In this document: positions 44,142 to 52,649 of the stretch, one piece after another
Layout: every line of letters starts with the position of its first letter
How positions within the stretch are numbered: position 1 is the stretch's first letter
Assembly (NCBI GenBank): GCA_902801625.1
Contig: CADCJI010000009.1
Location: 1-64,000 of the forward strand
DNA length: 64,000 nucleotides
Origin: an uncultured Bacteroidia bacterium
GTDB lineage: Bacteria > Bacteroidota > Bacteroidia > Bacteroidales > F082
Direction: 5' to 3'
Notes under the pieces: generated by a model
Databases searched by the model: none
What the model was told of the DNA's origin: nothing
The model's input: the letters and a program-made list of their open reading frames with translations, nothing else
Made by a program: the position numbers and the translations under genes

Positions 44142-44175
44142 AAAAAAAATCGGGGAAGCCGATTTGGCTTCCCCG
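44142..44175 (-). terminator. Terminator of tnaA
   Basis: CGGGGAAGCC and GGCTTCCCCG form a 10-bp GC-rich stem on a 5-base loop followed by eight T residues (after one A) on the minus strand, 27 bases after the tnaA stop. Confidence 0.92.
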
Positions 44176-44201
44176 AAAGATTGATGTTAATTACAGTATG
44201 A

Positions 44202-45578
44202 TTAACCCAGTCTCTTGAATTGGCAGGTGAAGTGGCGCATCAGCTCGGCTTCCCAGGTGATTTCGAGACCGCGCTTGATGCTGTCGCGACGGTCGTACAC
44301 ATTCTTCAGTGCAGCAGCAATCACATCCATGTGGTTATTGGTGTAAACACGGCGTGGGATGCAGAGACGCACGAAGTCGTTGCCGCCGAAACGGTTCTGG
44401 CGCGTGACCGGGTCGCGATCAGCCAAAACATAACCGATTTCGCATGCACGGATGCCTGCTTCGAGATAGAGTTCGCAAGTCAGCGTCTGAGCGGGGAACT
44501 CTTCCTTTGGAATCTGGGTCAACACCTTGTCGGCATCAACGAAGATGGCGTGACCACCAGCGGGACGCTGGTAAGGAATGCCGTACTCGTCGAGCTTAGC
44601 AGCGAGGTAGTGGACTTGCTTGATGCGGGTCTCGACCATGTCGAATTCGATGTTTTCCTTGAGACCGACAGCCAAAGCGTCCATATCACGGCCGTTCATA
44701 CCACCGTAGGTCAGGAAGCCCTCGAAGGGGATGCAGAACAACTTGGCACCTTCGTACCAGTCTTTCTTGTTGGTAGCAATAAAGCCACCCATGTTGACGA
44801 GGCCGTCCTTCTTGGCAGACATCGTCATCGAGTCGGCATAACTGAACATTTCAAGGCAGATTTCGCGCAGGGTCTTGTTCTCGTAACCCTTTTCACGGGT
44901 CTTGATGAAATAGGCGTTCTCTATGAAACGAGCGCTGTCGATATTGACCGGCACACCGTATTTGTGGCAAAGTTCACAGGTCTCGCGGATGTTCTGCATG
45001 CTTACGGGCTGACCACCAACAGTGTTGTTGGTCACAGTGAGGACCATAAACGGCACATTGCCTTGGTTTTCTTTCAACACCTTCTCCAGCTTCTCAAGGC
45101 TGACATTGCCCTTGAAAGGAACTTCAAGTTGCGTATCGTAAGCCTCAGGCACAGTGACGTCGATGGCGAAAGCCTTACGGCTCTCGATGTGACCCTTGGT
45201 GGTGTCGAAGTGGGCGTTGCCAGGCACAACCATACCAGGCTTCACGAGATAACTGAACAGCACATTCTCGGCGGCACGGCCTTGGTGGGTAGGGATGACA
45301 TACTCGAAACCAGTGAGTTCGGTGATGGTGTCCTTCATGTGATAGAACGAACGGGCGCCGCCGTAACTCTCATCGCCCTGCATCATAGCAGCCCACTGAC
45401 GGTCGCTCATAGCGCCAGTACCGCTATCGGTCAACAAGTCGATGTAGACATAGTCGCTCTTCAGCATAAAAACATTTTGGTGGGCTTCGTTGAGCCACTT
45501 CTCGCGTTGTTCGCGGGTGGATTTCTTAATGGGTTCAACCATCTTGATTTTCCACGCTTCTGCAAATGGTAATTCCAT
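44202..45578 (-). CDS. tnaA: Tryptophanase
   Basis: A 458-residue pyridoxal-phosphate enzyme splitting tryptophan into indole, pyruvate and ammonia. The N-terminus MELPFAEAWKIKMVEPIKKS and the whole chain match Bacteroides tryptophanases. The cofactor lysine is in SMTMSAKKDGLVNMGG (K257), with THQGRAAEN and NIDSARFIENAYF also conserved. The related tyrosine phenol-lyase has ATRCVENAYF at the last motif, so tryptophanase is preferred. It has its own terminator and a 190-base leader with a small reading frame and a hairpin, so expression may respond to translation of that leader. Confidence 0.93.
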   Translation of the reverse strand: MELPFAEAWKIKMVEPIKKSTREQREKWLNEAHQNVFMLKSDYVYIDLLTDSGTGAMSDRQWAAMMQGDESYGGARSFYHMKDTITELTGFEYVIPTHQGRAAENVLFSYLVKPGMVVPGNAHFDTTKGHIESRKAFAIDVTVPEAYDTQLEVPFKGNVSLEKLEKVLKENQGNVPFMVLTVTNNTVGGQPVSMQNIRETCELCHKYGVPVNIDSARFIENAYFIKTREKGYENKTLREICLEMFSYADSMTMSAKKDGLVNMGGFIATNKKDWYEGAKLFCIPFEGFLTYGGMNGRDMDALAVGLKENIEFDMVETRIKQVHYLAAKLDEYGIPYQRPAGGHAIFVDADKVLTQIPKEEFPAQTLTCELYLEAGIRACEIGYVLADRDPVTRQNRFGGNDFVRLCIPRRVYTNNHMDVIAAALKNVYDRRDSIKRGLEITWEAELMRHFTCQFKRLG

Positions 45579-45641
45579 GATATTGTATGATTTAAAGATT
45601 TAAAAAATTAAAATTCAAGATTTATGTGTTTTTGAAAACCA

Positions 45642-45682
45642 AGCATCGGGAAGAAACCAATCCTTCTTCCTCAGACGATGCT
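45642..45682 (-). promoter_or_regulatory. Leader hairpin of tnaA
   Basis: On the minus strand AGCATCG pairs with CGATGCT, and inside, after a TCTGA bulge, GGAAGAA pairs with TTCTTCC around an 8-base loop: 14 base pairs in all. It begins at the last base of the stop codon of the 19-codon leader frame and lies 63 bases before the tnaA start. No T run follows, so it looks like a regulatory or processing element rather than a terminator. Confidence 0.55.
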
Positions 45683-45741
45683 CAGAAACGGTCTCGTTCC
45701 TTGATGTTCAGGTAAACCGTATTACCAAAGATGTGGGGCAT
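45682..45741 (-). CDS. Possible 19-codon leader peptide of tnaA
   Basis: In the tnaA leader an ATG at 45741 opens a frame encoding MPHIFGNTVYLNIKERDRF and ending in TGA, whose last base starts the hairpin at 45682. The arrangement recalls the TnaC leader of enterobacteria, but the peptide has no tryptophan and no resemblance to TnaC. It is inferred from position only; a chance frame of this size is quite possible. Confidence 0.3.
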   Translation of the reverse strand: MPHIFGNTVYLNIKERDRF

Positions 45742-45772
45742 ATCAATAATAAAGGTGCTTTCAAAAACGGTT

Positions 45773-45780
45773 CAAAGATA
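45773..45780 (-). promoter_or_regulatory. Candidate -7 box of tnaA
   Basis: TATCTTTG on the minus strand. It would give a leader of about 190 bases, unusually long for this window. Confidence 0.4.
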
Positions 45781-45825
45781 CGGAGTTTTTTTGGTATTGC
45801 AAGCGATTTTCAGCAAGTTTTTTCC

Positions 45826-45833
45826 TATTTTTG
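45826..45833 (+). promoter_or_regulatory. Candidate -7 box of the T9SS gene at 45851
   Basis: TATTTTTG, 17 bases before the ATG. It supports the start at 45851 rather than the open frame from 45731. Confidence 0.45.
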
Positions 45834-45850
45834 CTGCAATTTTAAACTCT

Positions 45851-46951
45851 ATGAAAAAACTACTTCTAACTCTCATGGTTTGCCTCATGGCAACATGCTC
45901 TTTTGCTGGAAGCATCCTGATTGAAGGCTTCGAATATGCCAACCATGACCTTGAAACACCTATCGGTTGGATCTGCGACGACAACTCATGGCTTTGCGGC
46001 TACCTTGAAAAAGACCACAACCGCGTTCCCCATACAGGTAACTGGTATGCCTTTGCCGAGGGCGACGAATCCTGGATGTTCATGCCTATGTATCTGATAC
46101 CAAGCATGCAATACCGCTTCACCACTTGGGCCATCTCCGAAGGTCAATATAGTCTCTCGCTTTGGGCAGGCTCTGCCCCAAATCGCGAGGCGATGACTCA
46201 GCAGTTCCATTCCGAGACCATCAACAGTAGCCAATACACGAAAATCTCCACTTATGTTGAAGAGATCCCGAACGGCTGCGATTACATCGGCATTTGTGCC
46301 ACTAAACTCCAAGGCGACTGTTTCCTCACCATTGACGATATTGAGGTCGAAATGGTAGAACAATACACCTTTGAGGCTGAGGCCATCACGGGTGACACGG
46401 CCATGTATCCAGGCACACAGGCCACCTTCCACTTCCTCATCCACAACACTGGCTACGACCCTGTTGACATCACCGTACACCCCTCAAACGAATTCTTCAC
46501 CAACTTCAGTTTCTATTCGAACGGTGTCAGTACCACCACCTTCCCCACCCAACCTGACGAAACCGTGAGAGTAACCGTCTATGCCACGCTACGCCCCGAA
46601 ATAGAACCTGGCACGGTGGCTTGGTTGGACATCAACATGGCCATCCCATGCAACTGCAATACGGCCATGGTCACATTTTGGGTAACGCCTTTGGATATTA
46701 CCATGACCGAAGAGAGCAAGGATTTGAATATCAGCATCTATCCCAATCCCACCACCGATTTCGTCACCGTCGATGCTGATGAGCTGCAATCCGTCACATT
46801 GACTGATTTAAATGGAAAAACCCTCAGCAGCATAGTTGCCAGGGGCAATTCCATTCGTCTTGATGTCAGCGACTTAAAAGCAGGCGTTTATTTCATCTCG
46901 GTCAAAACACGCTCCACTTCTTCCTTCGTGAAGTCGATCTTGAAGATGTGA
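45851..46951 (+). CDS. T9SS-sorted protein with jelly-roll (choice-of-anchor) domain
   Basis: 366 residues from MKKLLLTLMVCLMATCSFA, a signal peptide. A jelly-roll domain (about 20-185: LIEGFEYANHDLETPIGW, WMFMPMYLIPSMQYRFTTW, CFLTIDDIEVEM) resembles the cleaved-adhesin/choice-of-anchor J fold. An Ig-like domain (about 190-285) and a type A sorting domain (ISIYPNPTTDFVTV to SFVKSILKM) follow. A secreted, surface-attached binding protein is likely. Its last 64 bases overlap the 3' end of the convergent cysteate synthase gene. Confidence 0.82.
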   Translation: MKKLLLTLMVCLMATCSFAGSILIEGFEYANHDLETPIGWICDDNSWLCGYLEKDHNRVPHTGNWYAFAEGDESWMFMPMYLIPSMQYRFTTWAISEGQYSLSLWAGSAPNREAMTQQFHSETINSSQYTKISTYVEEIPNGCDYIGICATKLQGDCFLTIDDIEVEMVEQYTFEAEAITGDTAMYPGTQATFHFLIHNTGYDPVDITVHPSNEFFTNFSFYSNGVSTTTFPTQPDETVRVTVYATLRPEIEPGTVAWLDINMAIPCNCNTAMVTFWVTPLDITMTEESKDLNISIYPNPTTDFVTVDADELQSVTLTDLNGKTLSSIVARGNSIRLDVSDLKAGVYFISVKTRSTSSFVKSILKM

Positions 46952-48180
46952 TAAGGCTTCAGGTAGTAGAGTTCATGCTCGGCATGGAAACGCTTCTCGC
47001 CTCCACCTGTAATGTTGAGCATAATCACATCGTCCGCTTTCACCATTCCTTTTTCTACCGCTTGTTGCAATGAGGCAGTAGCCACAGCTGCGGCATGGTA
47101 TATGTCGATGCCCTCAGTTTCCTCAAACAAGGCTTTTGCGGCGTTGGCTTCATCGTTGCTGACCGCAAGAATGTCGCCATTAGTGTCTTTCAAAGCATCG
47201 TAAAGGCCACCAGCGAGGCTATAAGGCGGTTTGCGGTTGGAGAGCACTGGGGCACAGATTTCGGCTGCGTCTTTGCGGGCTTGATCAGCATCGTAAGGTA
47301 GCATGGCGCGTGAATCAGCGCGCCAAGCATCATACATCGGGACAAAAGGCTTGTTTTGCGACACAATTAGACGAGCTTTATTCGATCCAAAACGACCATC
47401 ACCGATGAAACGCAAATTGGCTTCCCAAGCAGCAATGGCTCCCGTACCGCTACCCACAGCCTGGAAGTAAAAATCAGGAGTGCGTCCAATGAAAGTAGTG
47501 GCCGACATCATCGTGGTGCTCATGCCATCGCGGCGTGCAATGTTCTTGGCACCGCCTTCAGCCAAATAGCCATCCATTTCACATACCACATTCGAGAGAT
47601 TGATGGCATCAAAATAATCGCTGCCCGACTCGGTGGTGATGAGTTTTACGCAATCATTCAGCGGCTTGTCAAACCATAAAGCATTGATATTGTCTTGCGG
47701 CACACAAAGCAAGAGCTTGATGCCATTGTCGGAACACACTTTAGCAAAAGCACGAGCAGTATTACCTGCCGAAGCCACAACCAACACTTTGTCCTTCAAG
47801 TCATCGCTTAAACGAGCGCACACCGAATAGGCCTCCATCTCCTTGAAAGAGCAAGTCGTCATACGGGCATTGCGCTCGGGCCACCACCCACTAAAGGTGA
47901 CATAAAGATTGTTCAAGCCCAAGCGTTTAGATAAGCCTTCACTTTTATAAGTGATAGGCTCTGACGGATTTTTTAGCATGGTTTTGATTGGAAGCCAATC
48001 CGCGTAACGGTACAAACCCAAGCAGGCACCTTCCTTCACTTCAAGCTGCTTTTTCTCATAGACAGGGCGCACCATACTCGGCTTGTCGCATTGCTTGTCA
48101 TCCAAAGTCCAACCCTGGTCATCGAAGACACGACCTGTAACCACTGTCTGTAGCTGATATTTTGTAGGAGTAAAAATCAT
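46888..48180 (-). CDS. Cysteate synthase (PLP-dependent)
   Basis: A 430-residue fold-type II pyridoxal-phosphate enzyme. It matches methanogen cysteate synthase as I remember it: PITYKSEGL with the probable cofactor lysine (K79), FSGWWPERNARMTTCSFKEMEA, ASAGNTARAFA, EGGAKNIARRDGMST, FYFQAVGSGTGAIAAWEANL, NRKPPYSLAGGLYDAL and LNITGGGEKR. Threonine synthase shares the fold but not these motifs. It makes L-cysteate from O-phosphoserine and sulfite. Bacteria without coenzyme M can use cysteate to build sulfonolipids (capnine type), which several Bacteroidota produce; no acyltransferase for that step is in the window. I use the ATG at 48180; one eight codons earlier is possible. Confidence 0.85.
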   Translation of the reverse strand: MIFTPTKYQLQTVVTGRVFDDQGWTLDDKQCDKPSMVRPVYEKKQLEVKEGACLGLYRYADWLPIKTMLKNPSEPITYKSEGLSKRLGLNNLYVTFSGWWPERNARMTTCSFKEMEAYSVCARLSDDLKDKVLVVASAGNTARAFAKVCSDNGIKLLLCVPQDNINALWFDKPLNDCVKLITTESGSDYFDAINLSNVVCEMDGYLAEGGAKNIARRDGMSTTMMSATTFIGRTPDFYFQAVGSGTGAIAAWEANLRFIGDGRFGSNKARLIVSQNKPFVPMYDAWRADSRAMLPYDADQARKDAAEICAPVLSNRKPPYSLAGGLYDALKDTNGDILAVSNDEANAAKALFEETEGIDIYHAAAVATASLQQAVEKGMVKADDVIMLNITGGGEKRFHAEHELYYLKPYHIFKIDFTKEEVERVLTEMK

Positions 48181-48208
48181 TGTCTTTCTATTTTTGCTTT
48201 TCAAGCTG

Positions 48209-48216
48209 CAAAGATA
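48209..48216 (-). promoter_or_regulatory. Candidate -7 box of the cysteate synthase gene
   Basis: TATCTTTG on the minus strand, 29 bases before the start at 48180. It lies within or beyond the alternative upstream start at 48204, so it favours 48180. Confidence 0.45.
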
Positions 48217-48265
48217 GAAAAAAAGTAAATATAGGGACTGTAAATATCTTTACTATTTGGCACTC

Positions 48266-51200
48266 CTATCTTACAGGAAAAGAAAACGTTCTGGTATTGG
48301 ATGTATTTGACATATATATGTATCCGTGTCCCGGTTCAAGGGTAGAGATAGTTCCTCGCCAACCAGCGCCTGTATAAACGGTGCTGCCAGCATTGGATTT
48401 AAGAATATCTCCTATGATCGGGAATGAGCCGAATGCTTCGTTGATAGACATATTCTCACCGAGAGGGAATCCTATCCAGTTGGCACCACCTTGTATGGGG
48501 ATTTCAAGTGTGGCAGGATTAATTGGCATGCCTGTCAGCACTACTTCGCAGGAGACACTGCTCTGAATCAGGTACATATTACGAATGTCAAAAGAAATGC
48601 TGGCAGGTCTCCAATGTCCGCCACTGTATGTAATGGAACCACTATGCGACTTGATAGTGGCTGTACCAGTATTGCCCAAAGCATTTGAGATGGCAGTCTT
48701 CAGGTCGTCAAGTGTAATGTCAAGATAGGTCGACCACCAGTTCACGCCTGTGGAGAGTTCAACGGTCTGATCAACAGGATAATCGCTGATTTCGGTACGA
48801 CGGAAAAGATAGACATCCAACTGTGTCGATCCAGATGCGTAACACGAAAAAATATTGCTTGAATTATTATATTTCAACAGATTGCGAGTGTTATTACCTT
48901 GTGCCTGAATGGTAGCAGCCCCATTCGTTCCAATAGTTATGTTCCATTTGCCATTAGCATTGTTGGAAGCCTGGGTTCTCAAGTAATTGGAGTTGCTACT
49001 AGCAGCGTAAAGATAGCCACCATTACTGCCCCAACCACTATCAAAGAAAGTCCATGCACCTGTGCTTCCACTTAAAGTCAGTTCGCAAACGGTGTTTTCG
49101 ATGCTAGGAATGACACTTCCCTCAATCGTAACTGACGAGGCACTACGATTGTTGGAATTTTGAGTAGTTCCCAAAGCCTTGCCATTGGCAATGTTGACAA
49201 TCAGATAAGTTCGACCTGCAATAAGTTGATCAACGGAAGTGACAAGTTGGTATTCCTGCACGAAACTCTGAGACGAATAACTAAAAACTGCACTCACGGT
49301 GACATCGCTGGCGGGCATCTCAAAATGGTTTTCCGTAACCGTAACAGCATGACCTAGGGCATCGGTCACCACCCATTGTGTCAAGGTATAACAAGGATCC
49401 GCAGTGGCCGTCAAGTAAATTTCAGTTTCTTCAAAAGCTTGCGAGACACTGGCACTGATACTACCGTGATTTGCCTGAACCAATGTGATGGTGAACAGCT
49501 GATTCCATTGGGCATAAAGAGTTAAATCCTCCAACAAGGTAACCGTAGCGCCATCAGCATAATAATCGCCAGTACCGTCAACAGTTGTGTTCCAACCATC
49601 AAAGACGAAGCCTTCTCTTGTAAAGGCATTGTTTTGCAAAGCCGTAGGCTCAAACTCATTTACGGTCTGGTCGCCCATCGTTCCTGAGCCACCGTTGGGG
49701 TTAAAATGTATGCTGTGTGTTTGTGCGGCATGAACCCTTTTATAAAGCTGAACGGGTTGCTGGTTGGTGTATGTACTTGATTGGAAATAACGGAAACGAT
49801 TCTGGCCTGAATTGTTATTGAACCGCATCACAGAAGTATTTGAGACTATTTTCACACTATTAGATTCAAAAGATAGTGCGTTCAATGAAGGAGTAGTGCC
49901 AAAATTGATCTTATTACTGCCCGAAGTGCCATAAATGTACTTTCCGCTATTAGTGCCACCATTAACTTTAATGGAATACCCGCCCGACATTGGGGCTATT
50001 GTGATAGAGACAATACCATCATCAGTAATGGTGTTACTTGAAATCGGCTTGGAGACATAACCGTTTACGGCATCCACACCAGTCCAAACATAACCTGTAG
50101 TAGCATTTTGTTCATAGACCAAAATATATTCCCCACTCCAATCCACAGGCGCAGAGGTCACTTTCACAAAATCGCCAGTGGCACTGCCTTGCACAAAGGT
50201 AGCCATCACGGTCACGTTGAAAGCAGGCATGACGAAACTGTTGCCACTGACATTGACCGTGGTGTTCATGTCACCCGTCTTGAAGACATACCATGAATAG
50301 AGACTGTAACCATTATTGGGCGTGGCTGTCAAAGTGATGGTCATGCCCGACCTGGCACTCGCTTCAGAAGCAGTTATCGTGCCATGGCTTACGGTACCCA
50401 AAGTGATGTCATAATAATTGTTATTCTGCACAAATGTGGCACTAACGGTGACAGCATAGCCTGGCATGGTGAAGGTACCGTTGCTGCTCACCATGACCGT
50501 GGTACTAGGACTACCCGTTTTATACACCGTGTATGTATCAACCATATAACCAGGTTCAGGAGTAGCTGTTATGGAGACCGTAGTCCCTTCCATGGCACTT
50601 TCGGGAGCCGACACGCTACCGTGAGACAAACCTGTGGCGCATGTGATATTGTAGTACACCCCACCTTGCCAGTTTTGGTCCCAAATCATGTGGGCATATT
50701 CCGGATGGTCAATGAAAGGATTGCGATTGTTTTGGTAGCCATAAACAGCATTGTTACGAGCGATTTCCTTGTCACTCACAGGATCTTCATCACTCCAACG
50801 GAGCAACATATTCATTGCCCAAGGAAGAATCTCCGACTTATTGGTCATGCCACTCATACCCCAGTCGCTGTCTTCGTCGTAATAGCGCACGCTCATGTAG
50901 AAATAACTGCGTGCAATGTCACCCTTGTACTCGTCAATAGGTTCAAACACCCTACCCGAATAGCCGGATGTGATACAAGGCCCCAACTTAGAGCCATTTC
51001 CTGAAGTATAAATAGGACGGTTTACCTCGCCGTATGGATAATTACTGCGCTGCCCATTGACATACCCATCGGTGGGATACACATGGAAAAGGTCGCTGCG
51101 TGGCGTCGTGCTCTCGTTGAACCAGCTCTGTGGCCAAGTATGCTCACGGTTCCAACAATCGCCCTCTTGTTCGTATTCGCCACATAATCCAGTACTCGGA

Positions 51201-51445
51201 CTATACTCGACGTTGGAATAGATATCCCAAATCTTGCCGTTGGGTTTGCAGTCGGTGTAGGCAAAGGCATTGATCAAGCCATTATAACCGACCACATGGT
51301 GGCCTTTGATGATATTGTGCAGAGCTATTTTCAGTTCGTCGCCAGTTTTTCCATTGGCATTGTTGTAATAACCATTGGGGATTTGAGCTAAAATGCTCAA
51401 GCTCGTCAAGGCGAGCAAGAAGAGTGTTGCTAAAGCTTTCTTCAT
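48266..51445 (-). CDS. Large secreted endonuclease I (EndA family) with InlB-type repeats
   Basis: 1059 residues. A signal peptide (1-20) precedes an endonuclease I domain (about 25-270; REHTWPQSWF, DLFHVYPTDGYVNGQRSNYPYGEV) very similar to that at 42438. Three or more 65-75-residue repeats of the type SHGSVSAPES-ITATPEPGY-FTMPGYAVTVSATF follow, then a domain beginning APVDWSGEYILVYE, an InlB/Listeria-Bacteroides repeat (FNPNGGSGTMGDQTV to LYAQW), another SHG-type repeat, a second WSGEY-like domain, and two ending modules (GVNWWSTYLDIT and GANWIGFPLGEN). No canonical type A sorting domain is visible, so how it is anchored or released is unclear. Confidence 0.85.
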   Translation of the reverse strand: MKKALATLFLLALTSLSILAQIPNGYYNNANGKTGDELKIALHNIIKGHHVVGYNGLINAFAYTDCKPNGKIWDIYSNVEYSPSTGLCGEYEQEGDCWNREHTWPQSWFNESTTPRSDLFHVYPTDGYVNGQRSNYPYGEVNRPIYTSGNGSKLGPCITSGYSGRVFEPIDEYKGDIARSYFYMSVRYYDEDSDWGMSGMTNKSEILPWAMNMLLRWSDEDPVSDKEIARNNAVYGYQNNRNPFIDHPEYAHMIWDQNWQGGVYYNITCATGLSHGSVSAPESAMEGTTVSITATPEPGYMVDTYTVYKTGSPSTTVMVSSNGTFTMPGYAVTVSATFVQNNNYYDITLGTVSHGTITASEASARSGMTITLTATPNNGYSLYSWYVFKTGDMNTTVNVSGNSFVMPAFNVTVMATFVQGSATGDFVKVTSAPVDWSGEYILVYEQNATTGYVWTGVDAVNGYVSKPISSNTITDDGIVSITIAPMSGGYSIKVNGGTNSGKYIYGTSGSNKINFGTTPSLNALSFESNSVKIVSNTSVMRFNNNSGQNRFRYFQSSTYTNQQPVQLYKRVHAAQTHSIHFNPNGGSGTMGDQTVNEFEPTALQNNAFTREGFVFDGWNTTVDGTGDYYADGATVTLLEDLTLYAQWNQLFTITLVQANHGSISASVSQAFEETEIYLTATADPCYTLTQWVVTDALGHAVTVTENHFEMPASDVTVSAVFSYSSQSFVQEYQLVTSVDQLIAGRTYLIVNIANGKALGTTQNSNNRSASSVTIEGSVIPSIENTVCELTLSGSTGAWTFFDSGWGSNGGYLYAASSNSNYLRTQASNNANGKWNITIGTNGAATIQAQGNNTRNLLKYNNSSNIFSCYASGSTQLDVYLFRRTEISDYPVDQTVELSTGVNWWSTYLDITLDDLKTAISNALGNTGTATIKSHSGSITYSGGHWRPASISFDIRNMYLIQSSVSCEVVLTGMPINPATLEIPIQGGANWIGFPLGENMSINEAFGSFPIIGDILKSNAGSTVYTGAGWRGTISTLEPGHGYIYMSNTSNTRTFSFPVR

Positions 51446-51475
51446 AATAATAGGGGTATGTCTCGATCTGAGCTA

Positions 51476-51483
51476 CAAAGATA
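51476..51483 (-). promoter_or_regulatory. Candidate -7 box of the large endonuclease gene
   Basis: TATCTTTG on the minus strand, 31 bases before the start at 51445. Confidence 0.4.
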
Positions 51484-51528
51484 GGGATTATTTTGGATTC
51501 ACAGTCAACAAAGATAACTTCAAAGCAC

Positions 51529-51560
51529 AAAAAAAAGCGGCAACTTACGCTACCGCTTTT
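51529..51560 (-). terminator. Terminator of the ExbB/ExbD operon
   Basis: AAAAGCGG and CCGCTTTT form a stem followed by eight T residues on the minus strand, 24 bases after the stop at 51584. Confidence 0.85.
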
Positions 51561-51583
51561 ACTGTTAAACACATGAAAACACA

Positions 51584-52054
51584 TTAGTTTTCCAATGCAC
51601 TGCCTTTCAGTGTCGTGTAGTTGATACGGAAGGCACCCACCTTACGGAGTTCCTGCTTCACGTCGGTGACAACACCCATACGGGTATCCTTATGCACCTT
51701 CAGAGCGGTGGTCAACAGAGGGATGTCAGCAGGGTTACGCGAGTCACGTTCCTTCTGAATCCAGTCGGCGATGTCGGCGGGAGTGGCGAAGGAATCATCC
51801 AATTGGATACGCGATTCGGTACCGAGTTTGCTGTCGCGCGGGGCACCGATGTAGATGGAGCTCACCAAAGCCTTATGCTCGAGTTTCTGAATCTCGGTAG
51901 CTTTTGGCAGGGGTGATGCTTTCACCTTCAGTTCGACGTCACGCATTGTAGTCGTGATCATGAAGAAGAATATCAACATGTAGACGATGTCGGGCAATGA
52001 AGAGGTGCTCACTTGCGGCACTTCCTTCTTTCCTTCTTTTCTGAATTTTGCCAT
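51584..52054 (-). CDS. exbD: Biopolymer transport protein ExbD/TolR, copy 2
   Basis: 156 residues with the ExbD layout: a short cytoplasmic N-terminus (KKEVPQVSTSSLPDIVYM), one transmembrane helix (about 25-42) with the conserved aspartate (SLPDIVYMLIFFFM), and a periplasmic domain. It forms the proton-driven motor with ExbB that energises TonB. Last gene of a four-gene operon, 14 bases after the first ExbD. Confidence 0.9.
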   Translation of the reverse strand: MAKFRKEGKKEVPQVSTSSLPDIVYMLIFFFMITTTMRDVELKVKASPLPKATEIQKLEHKALVSSIYIGAPRDSKLGTESRIQLDDSFATPADIADWIQKERDSRNPADIPLLTTALKVHKDTRMGVVTDVKQELRKVGAFRINYTTLKGSALEN

Positions 52055-52068
52055 ATCTCTATCCTCCT

Positions 52069-52638
52069 TTACTTTTTGTAGTCAACGGGTTCGGCCTCAC
52101 TGACACGCACAGGCACTGCCTCGTTGAGAGCCTTGGTTTGATCTTCAGTGAGTTGGTCGAGTGACTTATGCCAAGTCTTCTTGGCCAGTTCTTCCTTCAT
52201 TTCATTGAAGGCGCGTGCCAACTCATTCTGCACACTGATATACATAGCATACGAGGTGCCGCGGTCATTCTGAAGTGAAATGACACCCTTCGATGTGAGG
52301 ATTTCACCAATGCCTTCACCGAAGGTCTTGGGTTCCACTTCAGGAGCGGTTTCGTCGCTTGGACGCGGGGTCATAAAGCGCTTGGCTTCGTCCTTCAACT
52401 GGGAGATATCCATCGGACGACCATTGACCAACAACTTGTCGCTCTTGTTTACCATTACATTCATCACGTTCCTTTCCTTGACCTTGACATCCTCGACGTT
52501 TTGCTCGACAGGAGGAGGCAGACGACGGGTGATACCGTAGTCCACGTCCATCGAGGTCGTCATTAGGAAGAAACACAACAGCAAGAATGCTATGTCAGCC
52601 TGCGAACTCGAATTGATTTCTGGAACTTTTCTTGCCAT
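52069..52638 (-). CDS. exbD: Biopolymer transport protein ExbD/TolR, copy 1
   Basis: 189 residues, ExbD family: the N-terminal EINSSSQADIAFLLLCFFLMTTSM contains the membrane helix with the proton-carrying aspartate. The periplasmic part is longer than usual, with a segment on the shared fold (PPPVEQNVEDVKVKERNVMNV) and extra helices at the C-terminus. Two unequal ExbD proteins in one operon are common in Bacteroidota and suggest a heteromeric motor. Confidence 0.9.
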   Translation of the reverse strand: MARKVPEINSSSQADIAFLLLCFFLMTTSMDVDYGITRRLPPPVEQNVEDVKVKERNVMNVMVNKSDKLLVNGRPMDISQLKDEAKRFMTPRPSDETAPEVEPKTFGEGIGEILTSKGVISLQNDRGTSYAMYISVQNELARAFNEMKEELAKKTWHKSLDQLTEDQTKALNEAVPVRVSEAEPVDYKK

Positions 52639-52649
52639 GATGAAATGTT

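Noticed and set aside
44220-45572. A 450-codon open frame opposite tryptophanase
   Set aside because: Shadow of tnaA; no recognisable domain, and tnaA has a promoter, a leader and a terminator.
44202-45578. Tyrosine phenol-lyase instead of tryptophanase
   Set aside because: The segment NIDSARFIENAYF and the N-terminus match tryptophanases; tyrosine phenol-lyases have ATRCVENAYF there.
46888-48180. Threonine synthase
   Set aside because: The fold is shared, but the motifs over the whole length match cysteate synthase, including FSGWWPE and NRKPPYSLAGGLYDAL.
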